The notes beneath the pieces are model-generated. The model was given only the letters and a program-made list of their open reading frames with translations, was not told where the DNA came from and made no database searches. The position numbers and the translations under genes are program-made. 64,000 nt of DNA, from positions 434,001 to 498,000 of the forward strand of contig NZ_QBKT01000002.1 in the NCBI RefSeq assembly GCF_003054265.1, given 5' to 3'. Position 1 is the first letter of the stretch. Every line of letters starts with the position of its first letter. Of the stretch, positions 17,534-26,994 are shown piece by piece. The DNA is from Kordia periserrulae (GTDB taxonomy: Bacteria; Bacteroidota; Bacteroidia; Flavobacteriales; Flavobacteriaceae).

Positions 17534-17728
17534 GTTTAAATATAGCTATTTTCTTACTAAAACATAAGTCTTTGAATATAAGTTGATGTTACAGATATGA
17601 TTGGAGTTAGTTGTAAGATTCCTGCTTTTATGAAAATGATGAAATAAAAAAAGAAACAGATCACTTCGTCATATTTCCTCGTGAAGACGTAAAAAACAAT
17701 TCAAAATTCAACATTCAAACCCCAACAC

Positions 17729-18574
17729 CTAAAAAACCTTCTTCCGAAACTCCGTCGGCGTCACACCTTTAATTTCCTTAAACTTCCGATTGAAATTTGA
17801 CACATTAAAAAACCCACAACTATAGGCGATATCTGAAATCGAAAACTGTTTGGAATTGGTCAAAAACTTACAAGCATTTTCAATTCTAACTTCGGTGAGG
17901 AACTTAAAAAAGGTTTTATTGGTTCGCTGTTTAAAATACTTGCAAAATGCGTTCGGTGTCATGTTGGCGATGGTGGCAACATCTTCCAAGACAATTTTCT
18001 GCTCAAAATGATTCATTACAAATTCAAAAACCGCACTCATGCGTTTTCCTTCGTCATCGGTGTAGTTTTTAGTATTCAGGAACGAAGCAACCGTTTCATA
18101 TTTTGATGCTGCTATTAAAGAAAGTATCTCAAAAAAAGTGGCAAACTGCTGCAAGCTGTTTTCGTGTAAAATCCGCTCAAACAATGGTTTTACAAGCGAT
18201 TGATTTTCTAAAAACTTCACACCGAAATCCGCATCGTATAGTAATTGTTGCAGTTTTTGAAGCTTTGGTAACGCAAAAAAACGTTCACCAAAGCTATGAT
18301 GCGTAAAAAACAGCGAAATCATATACGAATCCTCGTCAAGTGAAGTATCACACTTCAATACATGTGGAATAGTACTGCCAAACAGCAACACATCCTTCGG
18401 TTGAAAATCGCGAATCGTATCACCGACAATAAACGTTCCTTTTCCCGAAATGATACACGAAAGCTGAATCTCTTCATGCTGATGCAATTGCTCATAAAAC
18501 GTTTGTCCAACATCTTCTTGAACAATCAAAATATCGTCTTCAGTTTTCGGAATCTTAAACGGTAAAACTTTCAT
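17729..18574 (-). CDS. AraC-family regulator, likely of hydroxyproline catabolism
   Basis: A 281-residue regulator. The N-terminal ~170 residues form a cupin-like sensor (QLHQHEEIQLSCIISGKG, GDTIRDFQPKDVLLFG). The C-terminal ~100 residues hold the double helix-turn-helix, with VLEDVATIANMTPNAFCKY and FSISDIAYSCGFFNVSNFN then GVTPTEFRKK. It is divergent from the hydroxyproline operon at 18945, separated by 370 nt, so control of that operon by its substrate or an intermediate is the natural inference. Confidence 0.85.
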   Translation of the reverse strand: MKVLPFKIPKTEDDILIVQEDVGQTFYEQLHQHEEIQLSCIISGKGTFIVGDTIRDFQPKDVLLFGSTIPHVLKCDTSLDEDSYMISLFFTHHSFGERFFALPKLQKLQQLLYDADFGVKFLENQSLVKPLFERILHENSLQQFATFFEILSLIAASKYETVASFLNTKNYTDDEGKRMSAVFEFVMNHFEQKIVLEDVATIANMTPNAFCKYFKQRTNKTFFKFLTEVRIENACKFLTNSKQFSISDIAYSCGFFNVSNFNRKFKEIKGVTPTEFRKKVF

Positions 18575-18944
18575 GTTAGGAATTAAATCATGCTAAAATT
18601 AATCTAAAAATAGATTTTAAATAAAAAATTAGGATAAAATAATATCAATATTGGATAATATTCACGATTTCAACAAAAGAACACTTTTATACTTTTACAC
18701 TTCGACAAGCTCAGTGTAAACAGATAGAAAAATGTAAATGCAAAACCGTAAAATAAAATGAAAAAGTATGTGTAACCGACAATACGAAGTTTATATGTTT
18801 ATAAGTTGAGGAGTTTAAATTTTGAAATAACAAATAGTGTAAAGAAGTTAACCAGCAACTAGCAACTAGTTAAAAAGTGATGAGTTAGGAGTTAAGAGTT
18901 ATAAATTGACAAAAAACAAAAAACGAACAACAAACAACAAAAAC
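18575..18944. promoter_or_regulatory. Divergent regulatory gap of the hydroxyproline operon
   Basis: No gene is seen. GGATAA occurs at 18632 and 18653, 21 nt (two helical turns) apart in direct orientation, as expected of AraC-type half-sites; this is suggestive only. ACACTTCGACAAGCTCAGTGT (18699 on) is a fragment of an interspersed repeat, and the last ~60 nt before the ATG are the G-poor AACAAACAACAA repeat. Confidence 0.35.
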
Positions 18945-19865
18945 ATGAAAATCAATTGGAAAGGCGTAATGCCAGCCGTTACGACAAAATTTACAACAAA
19001 TGATACGCTCGATTTAGAAATGTTTGCAGTCAACATCAAAGCACAACTTGATGCAGGCGTGCATGGAATCATTTTGGGCGGAACGCTTGGAGAAGCCAGT
19101 ACATTGACGAATGACGAAAAACGAATTTTAGTGCGAGAAGCGGTGCGACTTGTGAATGGAAAAATCCCTGTCATTATCAATATTGCTGAACAATCTACCG
19201 TTGCGGCGAAACAAGCGGCGCAACATGCCAAAGAAGACGGTGCTAGCGGTTTGATGATGTTGCCGCCGATGCGTTACAAAGCAGATAGCAGAGAAACGGT
19301 GACATACTTTAAATCGGTCGCTCAAAGTACCGATTTGCCGATTATGGTGTACAACAATCCTGTAGATTACGGAATTGAAGTCACGCTCGATATGTTTTCA
19401 GCTTTGCTCAACGATTGCCCAAATATTCAAGCCGTGAAAGAATCGACGCGTGATATTTCAAATATTACCCGAATCAAAAATCGTTTTGGTGACCGATTGG
19501 CGATTTTAAGTGGTGTTGATACCTTGGCGTTGGAAAGTCTGTTGATGGGCGCAGATGGTTGGGTTGCAGGTTTGGTGTGTGCGTTTCCGGCAGAAACCGT
19601 CGCGATTTATGCATTGGCAAAAGCGGGAAAAATTGACGAAGCTATCGCGATTTACAGATGGTTTTTACCGTTATTAGAATTAGACATCAACACGAAACTT
19701 GTTCAAAACATAAAATTAGCAGAAGTGGCTACAGGAATCGGAACAGAACATGTTCGCGAACCACGATTGCCGTTGATTGGAGAAGAACGAGAACGCGTAC
19801 TAGAAATTATTCAAGAAGGAATCAAAAATCGCCCAGTGTTACCAAATTATAAACAGTATCTTTAA
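18945..19865 (+). CDS. DapA-family lyase, likely pyrroline-4-hydroxy-2-carboxylate deaminase
   Basis: A 306-residue class I aldolase-fold enzyme of the dihydrodipicolinate synthase family. Lys165 in AVKESTRD is the Schiff-base lysine and Tyr136 in VYNNPVDYG is the conserved tyrosine; GGTLGEASTLT gives the substrate loop. Its neighbours (semialdehyde dehydrogenase, hydroxyproline epimerase, D-amino-acid oxidoreductase) point to deamination of 1-pyrroline-4-hydroxy-2-carboxylate to 2-oxoglutarate semialdehyde rather than lysine synthesis. The ATG at 18945 is preferred over an upstream TTG inside the AAC repeat. First gene of the operon, 66 nt before the dehydrogenase. Confidence 0.85.
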   Translation: MKINWKGVMPAVTTKFTTNDTLDLEMFAVNIKAQLDAGVHGIILGGTLGEASTLTNDEKRILVREAVRLVNGKIPVIINIAEQSTVAAKQAAQHAKEDGASGLMMLPPMRYKADSRETVTYFKSVAQSTDLPIMVYNNPVDYGIEVTLDMFSALLNDCPNIQAVKESTRDISNITRIKNRFGDRLAILSGVDTLALESLLMGADGWVAGLVCAFPAETVAIYALAKAGKIDEAIAIYRWFLPLLELDINTKLVQNIKLAEVATGIGTEHVREPRLPLIGEERERVLEIIQEGIKNRPVLPNYKQYL

Positions 19866-19931
19866 TGTTAGAATTGAGTGTGTCAAATCAACAAACTGAC
19901 AAAAAACAAAAAACGAAGAACCATCCAAAAA

Positions 19932-21515
19932 ATGATTACAGGAAAAAACTATATTGGAAATTCACTTTCCGCCAAAGGCAATAAAACTTATACAACGTTT
20001 AATCCGCAAGCAAATACGGAGAACAAAACAATTTTTACAGAAGCTACTTCCGAAGAAATCAACGACGCGGTAGACTTGGCTTCAGAAGCTTTTAAAGCAT
20101 ACCAAAGGATTTCTGGAGCAAAAAAAGCCGCTTTTTTAAATGCTATTGCAGATGAAATTATAGCATTAGATGACGAATTAATTCAAACCTACATGTCTGA
20201 AAGTGGTTTGCCTGAAGGAAGAGCTAAAGGCGAACGCGGACGCACGATTGGACAACTTAGAATGTTTGCGGAATTGCTCACAGAAGGTTCCTGGGTAGAA
20301 GCCAGAATTGATCCTGCACAACCGAATCGAGAACCGAATCCGCGCGTAGATTTACGAAAAATGTTAACTCCGATTGGTCCGATTGTCGTTTTTGGTGCCA
20401 GCAACTTTCCGTTCGCGTTTTCAACGGCTGGTGGCGATACTGCTTCTGCACTCGCTGCAGGTTGTTCAGTCATTGTAAAATCGCATCCAATGCACGCTGG
20501 TACTGGCGAAATGGTCGCTGCAGCCATTTTAAAAGCTGCGCAAAAAACAGGCATGCCAAACGGTGTGTTTTCAAATTTGAACAGTAGCGGTATTGAAGTC
20601 GGACAACAATTAGTGCAACATCCCAAAGTAAAAGGTGTCGGATTTACAGGAAGCATTCGCGGCGGACGTGCGTTGTATGATTTGGCGGCAAAACGTAAAG
20701 AACCGATTCCTGTTTTTGCGGAAATGGGAAGCATCAATCCAGTAGTAATATTGCCTAAAGCATTGGAAACAAAAGCCGAAACTTGGGCAAAAACCTATGC
20801 CAGTTCTATCACCTTGGGAACAGGACAATTCTGCACGAATCCGGGATTACTCTTGGGAATACAAAGTGATGATTTGACAACTTTTGCTGCGAAACTTTCG
20901 GACGAAATTGTTCAAATTGCACCACAATGTATGTTGCATCCAAATATTCATTCCAGCTATCAAAACAATAAAGAAAAAGCACAGCAACACGAAAACGTAA
21001 AAACGCTTGCCGATTTGGATATCGCTGTCGCTGAAAACTATGCAAAACAAGCCGTAGTCACAGTTGACGGAAAAACATTCTTAGAAAACAACCAGCTACA
21101 TCACGAAGTTTTTGGACCTTTCTCATTGCTTGTTCAATGTGAAAACGAAGCGGAATTGGAAAAAGTAATTGCAGATTTGGAAGGACAACTTACAGGAACT
21201 ATCATTTCGGAAGAAAACGAAATTTCAGCATATACAAACGTCATTAAAGCATTGTCGAATAGAGTTGGAAGAATCATTTTTAACGGAGTTCCTACGGGAG
21301 TTGAAGTCGCGCCAGCCATGCAACACGGCGGACCGTATCCTGCTTCTACGGACAGTCGTTTTACGGCGGTTGGACAAGATGCAATCAAGCGTTGGGTACG
21401 ACCGTTTAGTTATCAAGATTGGCCCAATGAATTGTTACCTGATGCTTTAAAAAATGAAAATCCTTTAGGAATTCTTCGATTGATTGACGGAAAACAAACA
21501 AGAGAAACTTTGTAA
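19932..21515 (+). CDS. 2-oxoglutarate semialdehyde dehydrogenase (aldehyde dehydrogenase)
   Basis: A 527-residue NAD(P)+-dependent aldehyde dehydrogenase of the long KGSADH type, oxidising 2-oxoglutarate semialdehyde to 2-oxoglutarate, the last step of hydroxyproline breakdown. The catalytic base Glu264 is in FAEMGSINP and the nucleophile Cys301 is in GTGQFCTNPG. FGASNFPFAFS and FTGSIRGGRALYD belong to the cofactor site. The ATG at 19932 begins MITGKNYIG; a TTG further upstream lies in low-complexity repeat. Substrate assignment rests on the operon. Confidence 0.9.
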   Translation: MITGKNYIGNSLSAKGNKTYTTFNPQANTENKTIFTEATSEEINDAVDLASEAFKAYQRISGAKKAAFLNAIADEIIALDDELIQTYMSESGLPEGRAKGERGRTIGQLRMFAELLTEGSWVEARIDPAQPNREPNPRVDLRKMLTPIGPIVVFGASNFPFAFSTAGGDTASALAAGCSVIVKSHPMHAGTGEMVAAAILKAAQKTGMPNGVFSNLNSSGIEVGQQLVQHPKVKGVGFTGSIRGGRALYDLAAKRKEPIPVFAEMGSINPVVILPKALETKAETWAKTYASSITLGTGQFCTNPGLLLGIQSDDLTTFAAKLSDEIVQIAPQCMLHPNIHSSYQNNKEKAQQHENVKTLADLDIAVAENYAKQAVVTVDGKTFLENNQLHHEVFGPFSLLVQCENEAELEKVIADLEGQLTGTIISEENEISAYTNVIKALSNRVGRIIFNGVPTGVEVAPAMQHGGPYPASTDSRFTAVGQDAIKRWVRPFSYQDWPNELLPDALKNENPLGILRLIDGKQTRETL

Positions 21516-21562
21516 TTATTTTATCAGTGGATTAAAAATCAGTTAGAGAAAAAATATATTAA

Positions 21563-22570
21563 ATGAGAAAAACCTTTTTCTGTATTGACGCCCATACCTG
21601 TGGAAATCCTGTGCGAGTCGTAGCTGGCGGCGTTCCGAATTTGAAAGGAATAAATATGAGCGAAAAACGACAGCATTTCCTCAAAGAATACGATTGGATT
21701 CGGAAAGGGCTCATGTTTGAACCGCGCGGTCACGATATGATGAGCGGAAGTATGCTATTTCCGCCAAGCAATCCTGAAAATGATGTTGGAATTCTGTTTA
21801 TAGAAACTTCAGGTTGTTTGCCCATGTGTGGACACGGAACGATTGGTACGATTACCATTGCCATAGAAGAAGGATTGATTACACCGAAAACGCAGGGTAC
21901 AATTCGTATGGAAACGCCCGCAGGTTTGGTCGCTATTTCATATCAGCAAACGAACAAAAAAGTAGATTGGGTACGGTTGACGAATGTTAAAAGCTATTTG
22001 GCAGCTGAAAATTTAACCGTAGCGTGTCCAGAGTTAGGAGAACTGACTTTTGATGTTGCGTACGGTGGTAATTTTTATGCGATTGTGGATCCGCAAGAAA
22101 ATTTTTCAGGCATTCACGACTTTACTGCGAGTAAAATCATCCAGTATTCACAAGTAGTTCGCGCTCGAATCAATCAAAAATATCCGAACATGTTTGTGCA
22201 CCCGGAAGATGAAACAATTCGTGATGTTTCACACATACTTTGGACAGGTAATCCGCTAGACGAAACGTCTTCGGGAAGAAATGCGGTATTTTATGGTGAC
22301 AAAGCGATTGACAGAAGTCCTTGCGGAACAGGAACTTCTGCGCGCATGGCACAATTACACGCCAAAGGAAAATTACAATTAGGAGAAGAATTCATTCACG
22401 AAAGTTATATTGGCTCAAAATTTATAGGGAAAATTGAAGAAGAAACTCAGTTAGCAGGAAAACCCGCGATTGTACCCAGTATTCAAGGTTGGGCAAAAAT
22501 TTATGGTTATAATACAATTATCATTGATGATGAAGACGATCCGTATGCGCACGGTTTTCAAGTGATTTAG
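21563..22570 (+). CDS. 4-hydroxyproline 2-epimerase
   Basis: A 335-residue proline-racemase-fold enzyme. Both general acid/base residues are cysteines: Cys92 in MCGHGTIG and Cys254 in DRSPCGTGTSA. This is the pattern of proline racemase and hydroxyproline 2-epimerase, rather than the Ser/Thr dehydratase variant. It would convert trans-4-hydroxy-L-proline to cis-4-hydroxy-D-proline in the cytosol. The opening FFCIDAHTCGNPVRVV matches the family. It follows the dehydrogenase by 47 nt in the same operon. Confidence 0.92.
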   Translation: MRKTFFCIDAHTCGNPVRVVAGGVPNLKGINMSEKRQHFLKEYDWIRKGLMFEPRGHDMMSGSMLFPPSNPENDVGILFIETSGCLPMCGHGTIGTITIAIEEGLITPKTQGTIRMETPAGLVAISYQQTNKKVDWVRLTNVKSYLAAENLTVACPELGELTFDVAYGGNFYAIVDPQENFSGIHDFTASKIIQYSQVVRARINQKYPNMFVHPEDETIRDVSHILWTGNPLDETSSGRNAVFYGDKAIDRSPCGTGTSARMAQLHAKGKLQLGEEFIHESYIGSKFIGKIEEETQLAGKPAIVPSIQGWAKIYGYNTIIIDDEDDPYAHGFQVI

Positions 22571-22883
22571 TTTGGTTGCTGGTTGTTTGTTTTTTGTTTT
22601 TCGTTGTTCGATGTTTTTTATGTTAGATCGGTTTCTGTGTGAAAAGCAAGTAATTTTTGTTGAAATTTTAGTTACTTTATGAGAAGCTGAATCAAGTTCA
22701 GCTTGACGAAATATATTATCAAATTGCTGCGTTAGTAAGCTCTTCTGTTCGAGTATTTTTCGACAGAAAAATGTATAGAGAACAGCTATGAAATATAAAT
22801 ATATCAACCATCTAAAAATAAAATGAGTCTAAAAGATTCAAAGAATCGGTCTAAAAATCTAAAAGGTCTAAAGAAGTAAAAAT
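22571..22883. repeat. Gap with interspersed repeats inside the hydroxyproline cluster
   Basis: A 313-nt gap without a gene. It holds a G-rich GGTTGCTGGTTGTTTG unit right after the epimerase stop, ATGAGAAGCTGAATCAAG at 22679, a partial TTCGAGTATTTTTCGACAGA palindrome (22747 on), and TCTAAAAATCTAAAAGG units just before the oxidoreductase start. Confidence 0.6.
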
Positions 22884-24131
22884 TTGAAAAAAGAAATAGT
22901 AATTATTGGAGGCGGTATTATTGGACTTTGTTGTGCGTATTATTTGCAACAAGACGGACACCAAGTGACGATTGTTGACAAAAGTGATTTGTCCAGTGGC
23001 GCATCTTTTGTAAATGCGGGTTATATTACGCCAAGTCACATTATTCCGTTGGCAGCGCCTGGCATGATTACTAAAGGTTTGAAGTGGATGTTTGATGCGT
23101 CGAGTCCGTTTTATATAAAACCACGATTAGAAGCCGACTTTTTACGCTGGTCATGGTTGTTTAAAAAATCTGCCACCGCGAAACATGTTGAGAAATCAAT
23201 TCCGATTATAAAAGATATCAATTTGTTAAGTCGAGAATTGTATGTGGATATGAAAAACTCGGGCGATTTTGACTTTCATTTCGAGCGAAAAGGCTTGTTG
23301 ATGTGTTATCAAACCGACAAAGAAGGCGAAGCAGAGTGGAACATGGGAAAACGTGCTATTTCAGAAGGTTTACACGTTCAAAATCTGACCAAAGAAGAAG
23401 TCAAAAAACTTGAGCCGAATGTAGATTTTAATATCAAAGGCGCTATTTATTTTGACTCCGATGCGCACATGACTCCGACGAATTTTATGCCACAACTGAT
23501 AGCATTGTTGCAACAAAAAGGGGTTCAATTTTATACCGATGAAACCATTACCAATCTTGAGTTTTCTGCGGATAAAATTGTTGCTGTACAAACTTCGAAA
23601 CGAACTTTAAAAGCAGATGAATTTATACTTTCGGCAGGTTCATGGAGTTCTATTTTGGCGAAAAAATTACGCATACAAATTCCGCTTCAAGCGGGAAAAG
23701 GCTACCGAATTGATGTTTCGGAAGATACTAAAATTACCATGCCAGCCATTTTAGCAGAAGCCAAAGTTGCCGTAACGCCCATGCAAGGTTTTACGCGTTT
23801 TGCAGGAACGATGGAACTTGGCGGTATCAATCACAACATCAACAAAATACGCGTAAATGCGATTGCAAAAGCAGCGGAAACTTTTTACAACGGATTGAAA
23901 ATTCCAAAGACTTCTATTGAAAATGCTGCTTGCGGATTGCGTCCGTGTTCGCCAGATGGTTTGCCGTATATTGGAAAAACTTCAAACTACAAAAATATCA
24001 CGATTGCTACAGGTCACGCTATGATGGGTTGGAGTTTAGGTCCAGCCACCGGAAAACTAGTCAGTGAATTGATAGGAGCGAAGCCAACTTCGATGAAATT
24101 AGAAGGTTTTGAGGTGGAACGGTTTTCTTAA
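22884..24131 (+). CDS. FAD-dependent D-hydroxyproline oxidoreductase (DadA-like)
   Basis: A 415-residue DAO-family flavoprotein. The dinucleotide motif IIGGGIIGLCCAYYL begins at residue 7, KSDLSSGASFVNAGYI matches the FAD ribose region, and the C-terminal GLRPCSPDGLPYIG and ATGHAMMGWSLGPATGKL match DadA-type dehydrogenases. In this cluster it should oxidise cis-4-hydroxy-D-proline to the pyrroline substrate of the DapA-like deaminase. The start is TTG; the nucleotide-binding motif lies so close to the N-terminus that no downstream start is possible. Confidence 0.85.
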   Translation: MKKEIVIIGGGIIGLCCAYYLQQDGHQVTIVDKSDLSSGASFVNAGYITPSHIIPLAAPGMITKGLKWMFDASSPFYIKPRLEADFLRWSWLFKKSATAKHVEKSIPIIKDINLLSRELYVDMKNSGDFDFHFERKGLLMCYQTDKEGEAEWNMGKRAISEGLHVQNLTKEEVKKLEPNVDFNIKGAIYFDSDAHMTPTNFMPQLIALLQQKGVQFYTDETITNLEFSADKIVAVQTSKRTLKADEFILSAGSWSSILAKKLRIQIPLQAGKGYRIDVSEDTKITMPAILAEAKVAVTPMQGFTRFAGTMELGGINHNINKIRVNAIAKAAETFYNGLKIPKTSIENAACGLRPCSPDGLPYIGKTSNYKNITIATGHAMMGWSLGPATGKLVSELIGAKPTSMKLEGFEVERFS

Positions 24132-24245
24132 TTTGATAATTTGAAAATGTAGCAATGTGTTAATTATCTTCAAAATTCAATTGTAATAGGAAAGAAAAAC
24201 AACAAACAACAAACAACAAAGAACGAAGAACGAAAAACAACAATC

Positions 24246-26468
24246 TCAAAATCGATACGTAACACTCGCTTTCGCAAAAAACGGTACACCTGGCGTAAAA
24301 TGTATTTCTTCTACGGATTGTGTTTCGTTTTGTAAACGCGATTCTGTGGCGAATTGGGTTTCGTTCCATTCCGTGTCAAACAAGTTTTGAATTTGCAATC
24401 CGAAACTCATGTTTTTCCAGTCGTAACCTATATTGAAATCCACAACGGTGTAGCCTTCTGCAACAATCGAATTGTCTTCATTGGCAGGTCTGTCTTTGAT
24501 GTGTCTGAGTTTGAATCCGCCGTAAAAACCATCTTTCGACTGAAAATTTAAACTACTTGATACGGTAAAATCTGGAGCTAATGGAATAAAATCCTCTCCA
24601 TTTGGCGCTTCTGTTGAACGTGCGTGTGTGTAATTGGTGTCAACATTCCAAAATAACCACTGAAACGGTTGGTAACGAACGCTGAGGTCAATTCCTTGTC
24701 GGCGCGTTTTTCCACTTGGTTCTACAATTCCAGCATCACCTACATAGACAAATTCTTGCTCTAAATACAATTGCCAATACGCGGTGTTTAGAACTAATTC
24801 AGGAATTGGTTTCCAAATGAATCCAGCATCAAAACCATAGGCAGAAGGCAAAATTTCTCTTCCGTTTTGTGTCACAACCACACGAGTATCATTGGAGTGA
24901 AATCCTTTTCCTGTTTTTACGTAGGCTTGTAAATTATCCGAATGATTGTATAAAAAGTTTAGTTTCGGACTGAGAATCGCTTTCGTTTCCGACTGTGTTT
25001 CGTATTGTGTTTGCAGAAAATCGTTGTATTGAAAATCAAAATAATCTACGCGAATTGCCGGATTGATAGTCCATTTTCCAAATTCAAGACTCGCATTTAA
25101 AAAGGCTCCAACGTTTGTTTCATCAATGTCACCAAATTGCGTTCGTGATAGTATTTCGCGGCGGTTCAATGTTTTGGAAAGCGCATTATCATTGCTCAAA
25201 TCTTTACGCAAACTGATTCCTGCGTTCCATTCACCTTCAAACGAATTTGTACGAAACGAGCGTGAATATTCACTTTTGAAACCGAATAAAGTTCTGTTTT
25301 CTTGCTGTTTGATTTGATCACCATTTATCGGATCATCCAGAAAAAATGTAAAATTGGAATAAAGTGTAAAATCATATTTACTGTAGAAAAAACTGTTTTC
25401 AACAGAAGCATTTGGCGACAATCGTTTATCGTAATTGATTAATAGATTCGTTCTGCTAGTAGTTCCGCCTTCTGTGTCATCAATCGCACCAAAACGACTT
25501 ATCAATCCACTATCAACAGCACGTTGTGGAATTTGTCCAGAAGCATCCCACGTACTTTCAAAATGTGATAATGTAACGCCAACACGGTCATTTTCGGAGA
25601 TATTTCCTGTATATTTTCCCAAAATATTAAAGCGGTAAAAATTCTGCGGACTTTCAAAAGGACCATCGGTTGCTAAATATTCACTGGCGATATAGGCAGA
25701 ATGCTCGCTTGTATTCAGAATATTGAACATTCCCAACATTCGGTAGGTATCAAACTGTCCAGCTTCCAACTTTATCATGCTTTCTTTTAGACGTTTTTTT
25801 GTTTTAAAATCTACATATCCTGCGGTGTTAAAGTTTCCTTGATTGGCGTAATACGGCCCTTTTCCAAAATCGATTTTATCTAAGGTTTCAGGAATGAGAA
25901 AGTGTAAATCGGCATATCCTTGTCCGTGCGCGTGCGATACCATATTTACAGGAATTCCGTCTGCCGTAATAGCAATATCGGTACCGTGATCGATATCAAA
26001 TCCGCGAAGAAAAATCTGCTCCGCTTTTCCGCCGCCAGCGTGCTGTCCGATAAACAATCCGGGAACTTGTTGCAGAATTTCTTGTGAGGAGTTTACAGGA
26101 TTTATCTGAATATTGATATCACTCATTAAATTAAGCGCATCTAATTCTGGCGTGATGACAACTTCATTTAGCGAAATTGTTTTTTTCTCCAGAAAAATAC
26201 TAAGTTTTTCGTTTAGAGAATTGATGACTATATATTTTGTTTGATATCCAATATGAGAAACTCGCAAACTGTCGCCCACAGAAACATTTTCTAACAAAAA
26301 TGTTCCATATTCGTCACTATGTGTATGTTTTTTTGTGTTTTGATTGAAGATTTGTGCTTCGGCAATCGGAATGTCGTACGGATTGGTAATTTTTCCTGTG
26401 ATAGATTGCGCAAATGCGATGATTGGTAAAAGGATGCAGACAATAAATGCTTGTAATTTAGTTTTCAT
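24246..26468 (-). CDS. TonB-dependent outer-membrane receptor
   Basis: A 740-residue outer-membrane transporter. It has a signal peptide (about 1-20, ending IIAFAQ), a carboxypeptidase-regulatory-like domain (~21-105, SITGKITNPYDIPIAEAQIF), a plug (~110-225) and a 22-strand barrel ending in aromatic YRF. The plug has an unusual His-rich stretch, MVSHAHGQGYADLHFLIPE, following LRGFDIDHGTD. The substrate is unknown; the position, convergent with the hydroxyproline operon, makes peptide or amino-acid uptake possible but not shown. The ATG at 26468 starts the signal peptide, in preference to a TTG at 26492. Two copies of a 175-bp repeat lie upstream. Confidence 0.9.
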   Translation of the reverse strand: MKTKLQAFIVCILLPIIAFAQSITGKITNPYDIPIAEAQIFNQNTKKHTHSDEYGTFLLENVSVGDSLRVSHIGYQTKYIVINSLNEKLSIFLEKKTISLNEVVITPELDALNLMSDINIQINPVNSSQEILQQVPGLFIGQHAGGGKAEQIFLRGFDIDHGTDIAITADGIPVNMVSHAHGQGYADLHFLIPETLDKIDFGKGPYYANQGNFNTAGYVDFKTKKRLKESMIKLEAGQFDTYRMLGMFNILNTSEHSAYIASEYLATDGPFESPQNFYRFNILGKYTGNISENDRVGVTLSHFESTWDASGQIPQRAVDSGLISRFGAIDDTEGGTTSRTNLLINYDKRLSPNASVENSFFYSKYDFTLYSNFTFFLDDPINGDQIKQQENRTLFGFKSEYSRSFRTNSFEGEWNAGISLRKDLSNDNALSKTLNRREILSRTQFGDIDETNVGAFLNASLEFGKWTINPAIRVDYFDFQYNDFLQTQYETQSETKAILSPKLNFLYNHSDNLQAYVKTGKGFHSNDTRVVVTQNGREILPSAYGFDAGFIWKPIPELVLNTAYWQLYLEQEFVYVGDAGIVEPSGKTRRQGIDLSVRYQPFQWLFWNVDTNYTHARSTEAPNGEDFIPLAPDFTVSSSLNFQSKDGFYGGFKLRHIKDRPANEDNSIVAEGYTVVDFNIGYDWKNMSFGLQIQNLFDTEWNETQFATESRLQNETQSVEEIHFTPGVPFFAKASVTYRF

Positions 26469-26556
26469 TATATACGATTGATTTGTTTTCAATAATACGT
26501 ACGAGAAAGCAGAAGGTTTGGTTTTTATTTTTGGAAGAAATTTTAAAATAGACTTA

Positions 26557-26730
26557 AAAAGAAAAAAACCAACTGTAAGGGCGGCAGATGGTTTTTTCGA
26601 TCAGATTATTCACAACAATTTACAATCCATTATGTGAGATTTTGTTGTTTACGATTTTATATACGAAGAAAGTTTTCGAGTGGTTTTTATTTTTTTGAAA
26701 AAAGTTGAAATTATTTTGTAAGTAATTGAA
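26557..26730. repeat. 175-bp direct repeat, copy 1 (upstream of TonB receptor)
   Basis: It is nearly identical to the copy at 26775-26949, offset by 218-219 nt. It contains a hairpin at 26563-26597 (arms AAAAAACCAACTG and CAGATGGTTTTTT with an internal T·T mismatch) and, on the minus strand just upstream of the hairpin, a 6-codon ATG...TGA (26610-26630, MDCKLL). On the minus strand it lies about 90 nt before the receptor ATG. Confidence 0.85.
26563..26597 (-). terminator. Terminator-like hairpin in repeat copy 1
   Basis: A/T-flanked stem around a GC-rich loop (GTAAGGGCGG), with a T-run on either strand. It lies in the presumed leader of the receptor, so it may act as an attenuator or as a terminator for mnmE. 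Confidence 0.55.
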
Positions 26731-26774
26731 TTTCAGTACGATAATTTTTATTTTTTTCAAAACCAAATTGTTAT

Positions 26775-26949
26775 AAAAGAAAAAAACCAACTGTAAGGGC
26801 GGCAGATGGTTTTTTCGATCAGATTATTCACAACAATTTACAATCCATTATGTGAGATTTTGTTGTTTACGATTTTATATACGAAGAAAGTTTTCTAGTG
26901 GTTTTTATTTTTTTTGAAAAAAGTTAAAATTATTTCATAAGTAATTGAA
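26775..26949. repeat. 175-bp direct repeat, copy 2 (downstream of mnmE)
   Basis: The second copy of the repeat differs from copy 1 by only a few bases (for example G/T at 26896 and one extra T). The matching hairpin is at 26781-26815 and the 6-codon minus-strand reading at 26828-26848. About 44 nt separate the copies; the whole 26469-26994 gap has no other gene. Confidence 0.85.
26781..26815 (-). terminator. Terminator-like hairpin in repeat copy 2
   Basis: Same hairpin as in copy 1. It is the first one met by transcription leaving mnmE, about 180 nt after its stop. Confidence 0.6.
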
Positions 26950-26994
26950 ATTTAAATAGATAAAATTCTATTTTTTTTTAATTCTTCCGAAAAA

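Noticed and set aside
26563-26815. Protein-like reading KKPSAALTVGFF through the hairpins of the 175-bp repeats
   Set aside because: It follows only from the hairpin sequence; no start and no extended frame on either side.
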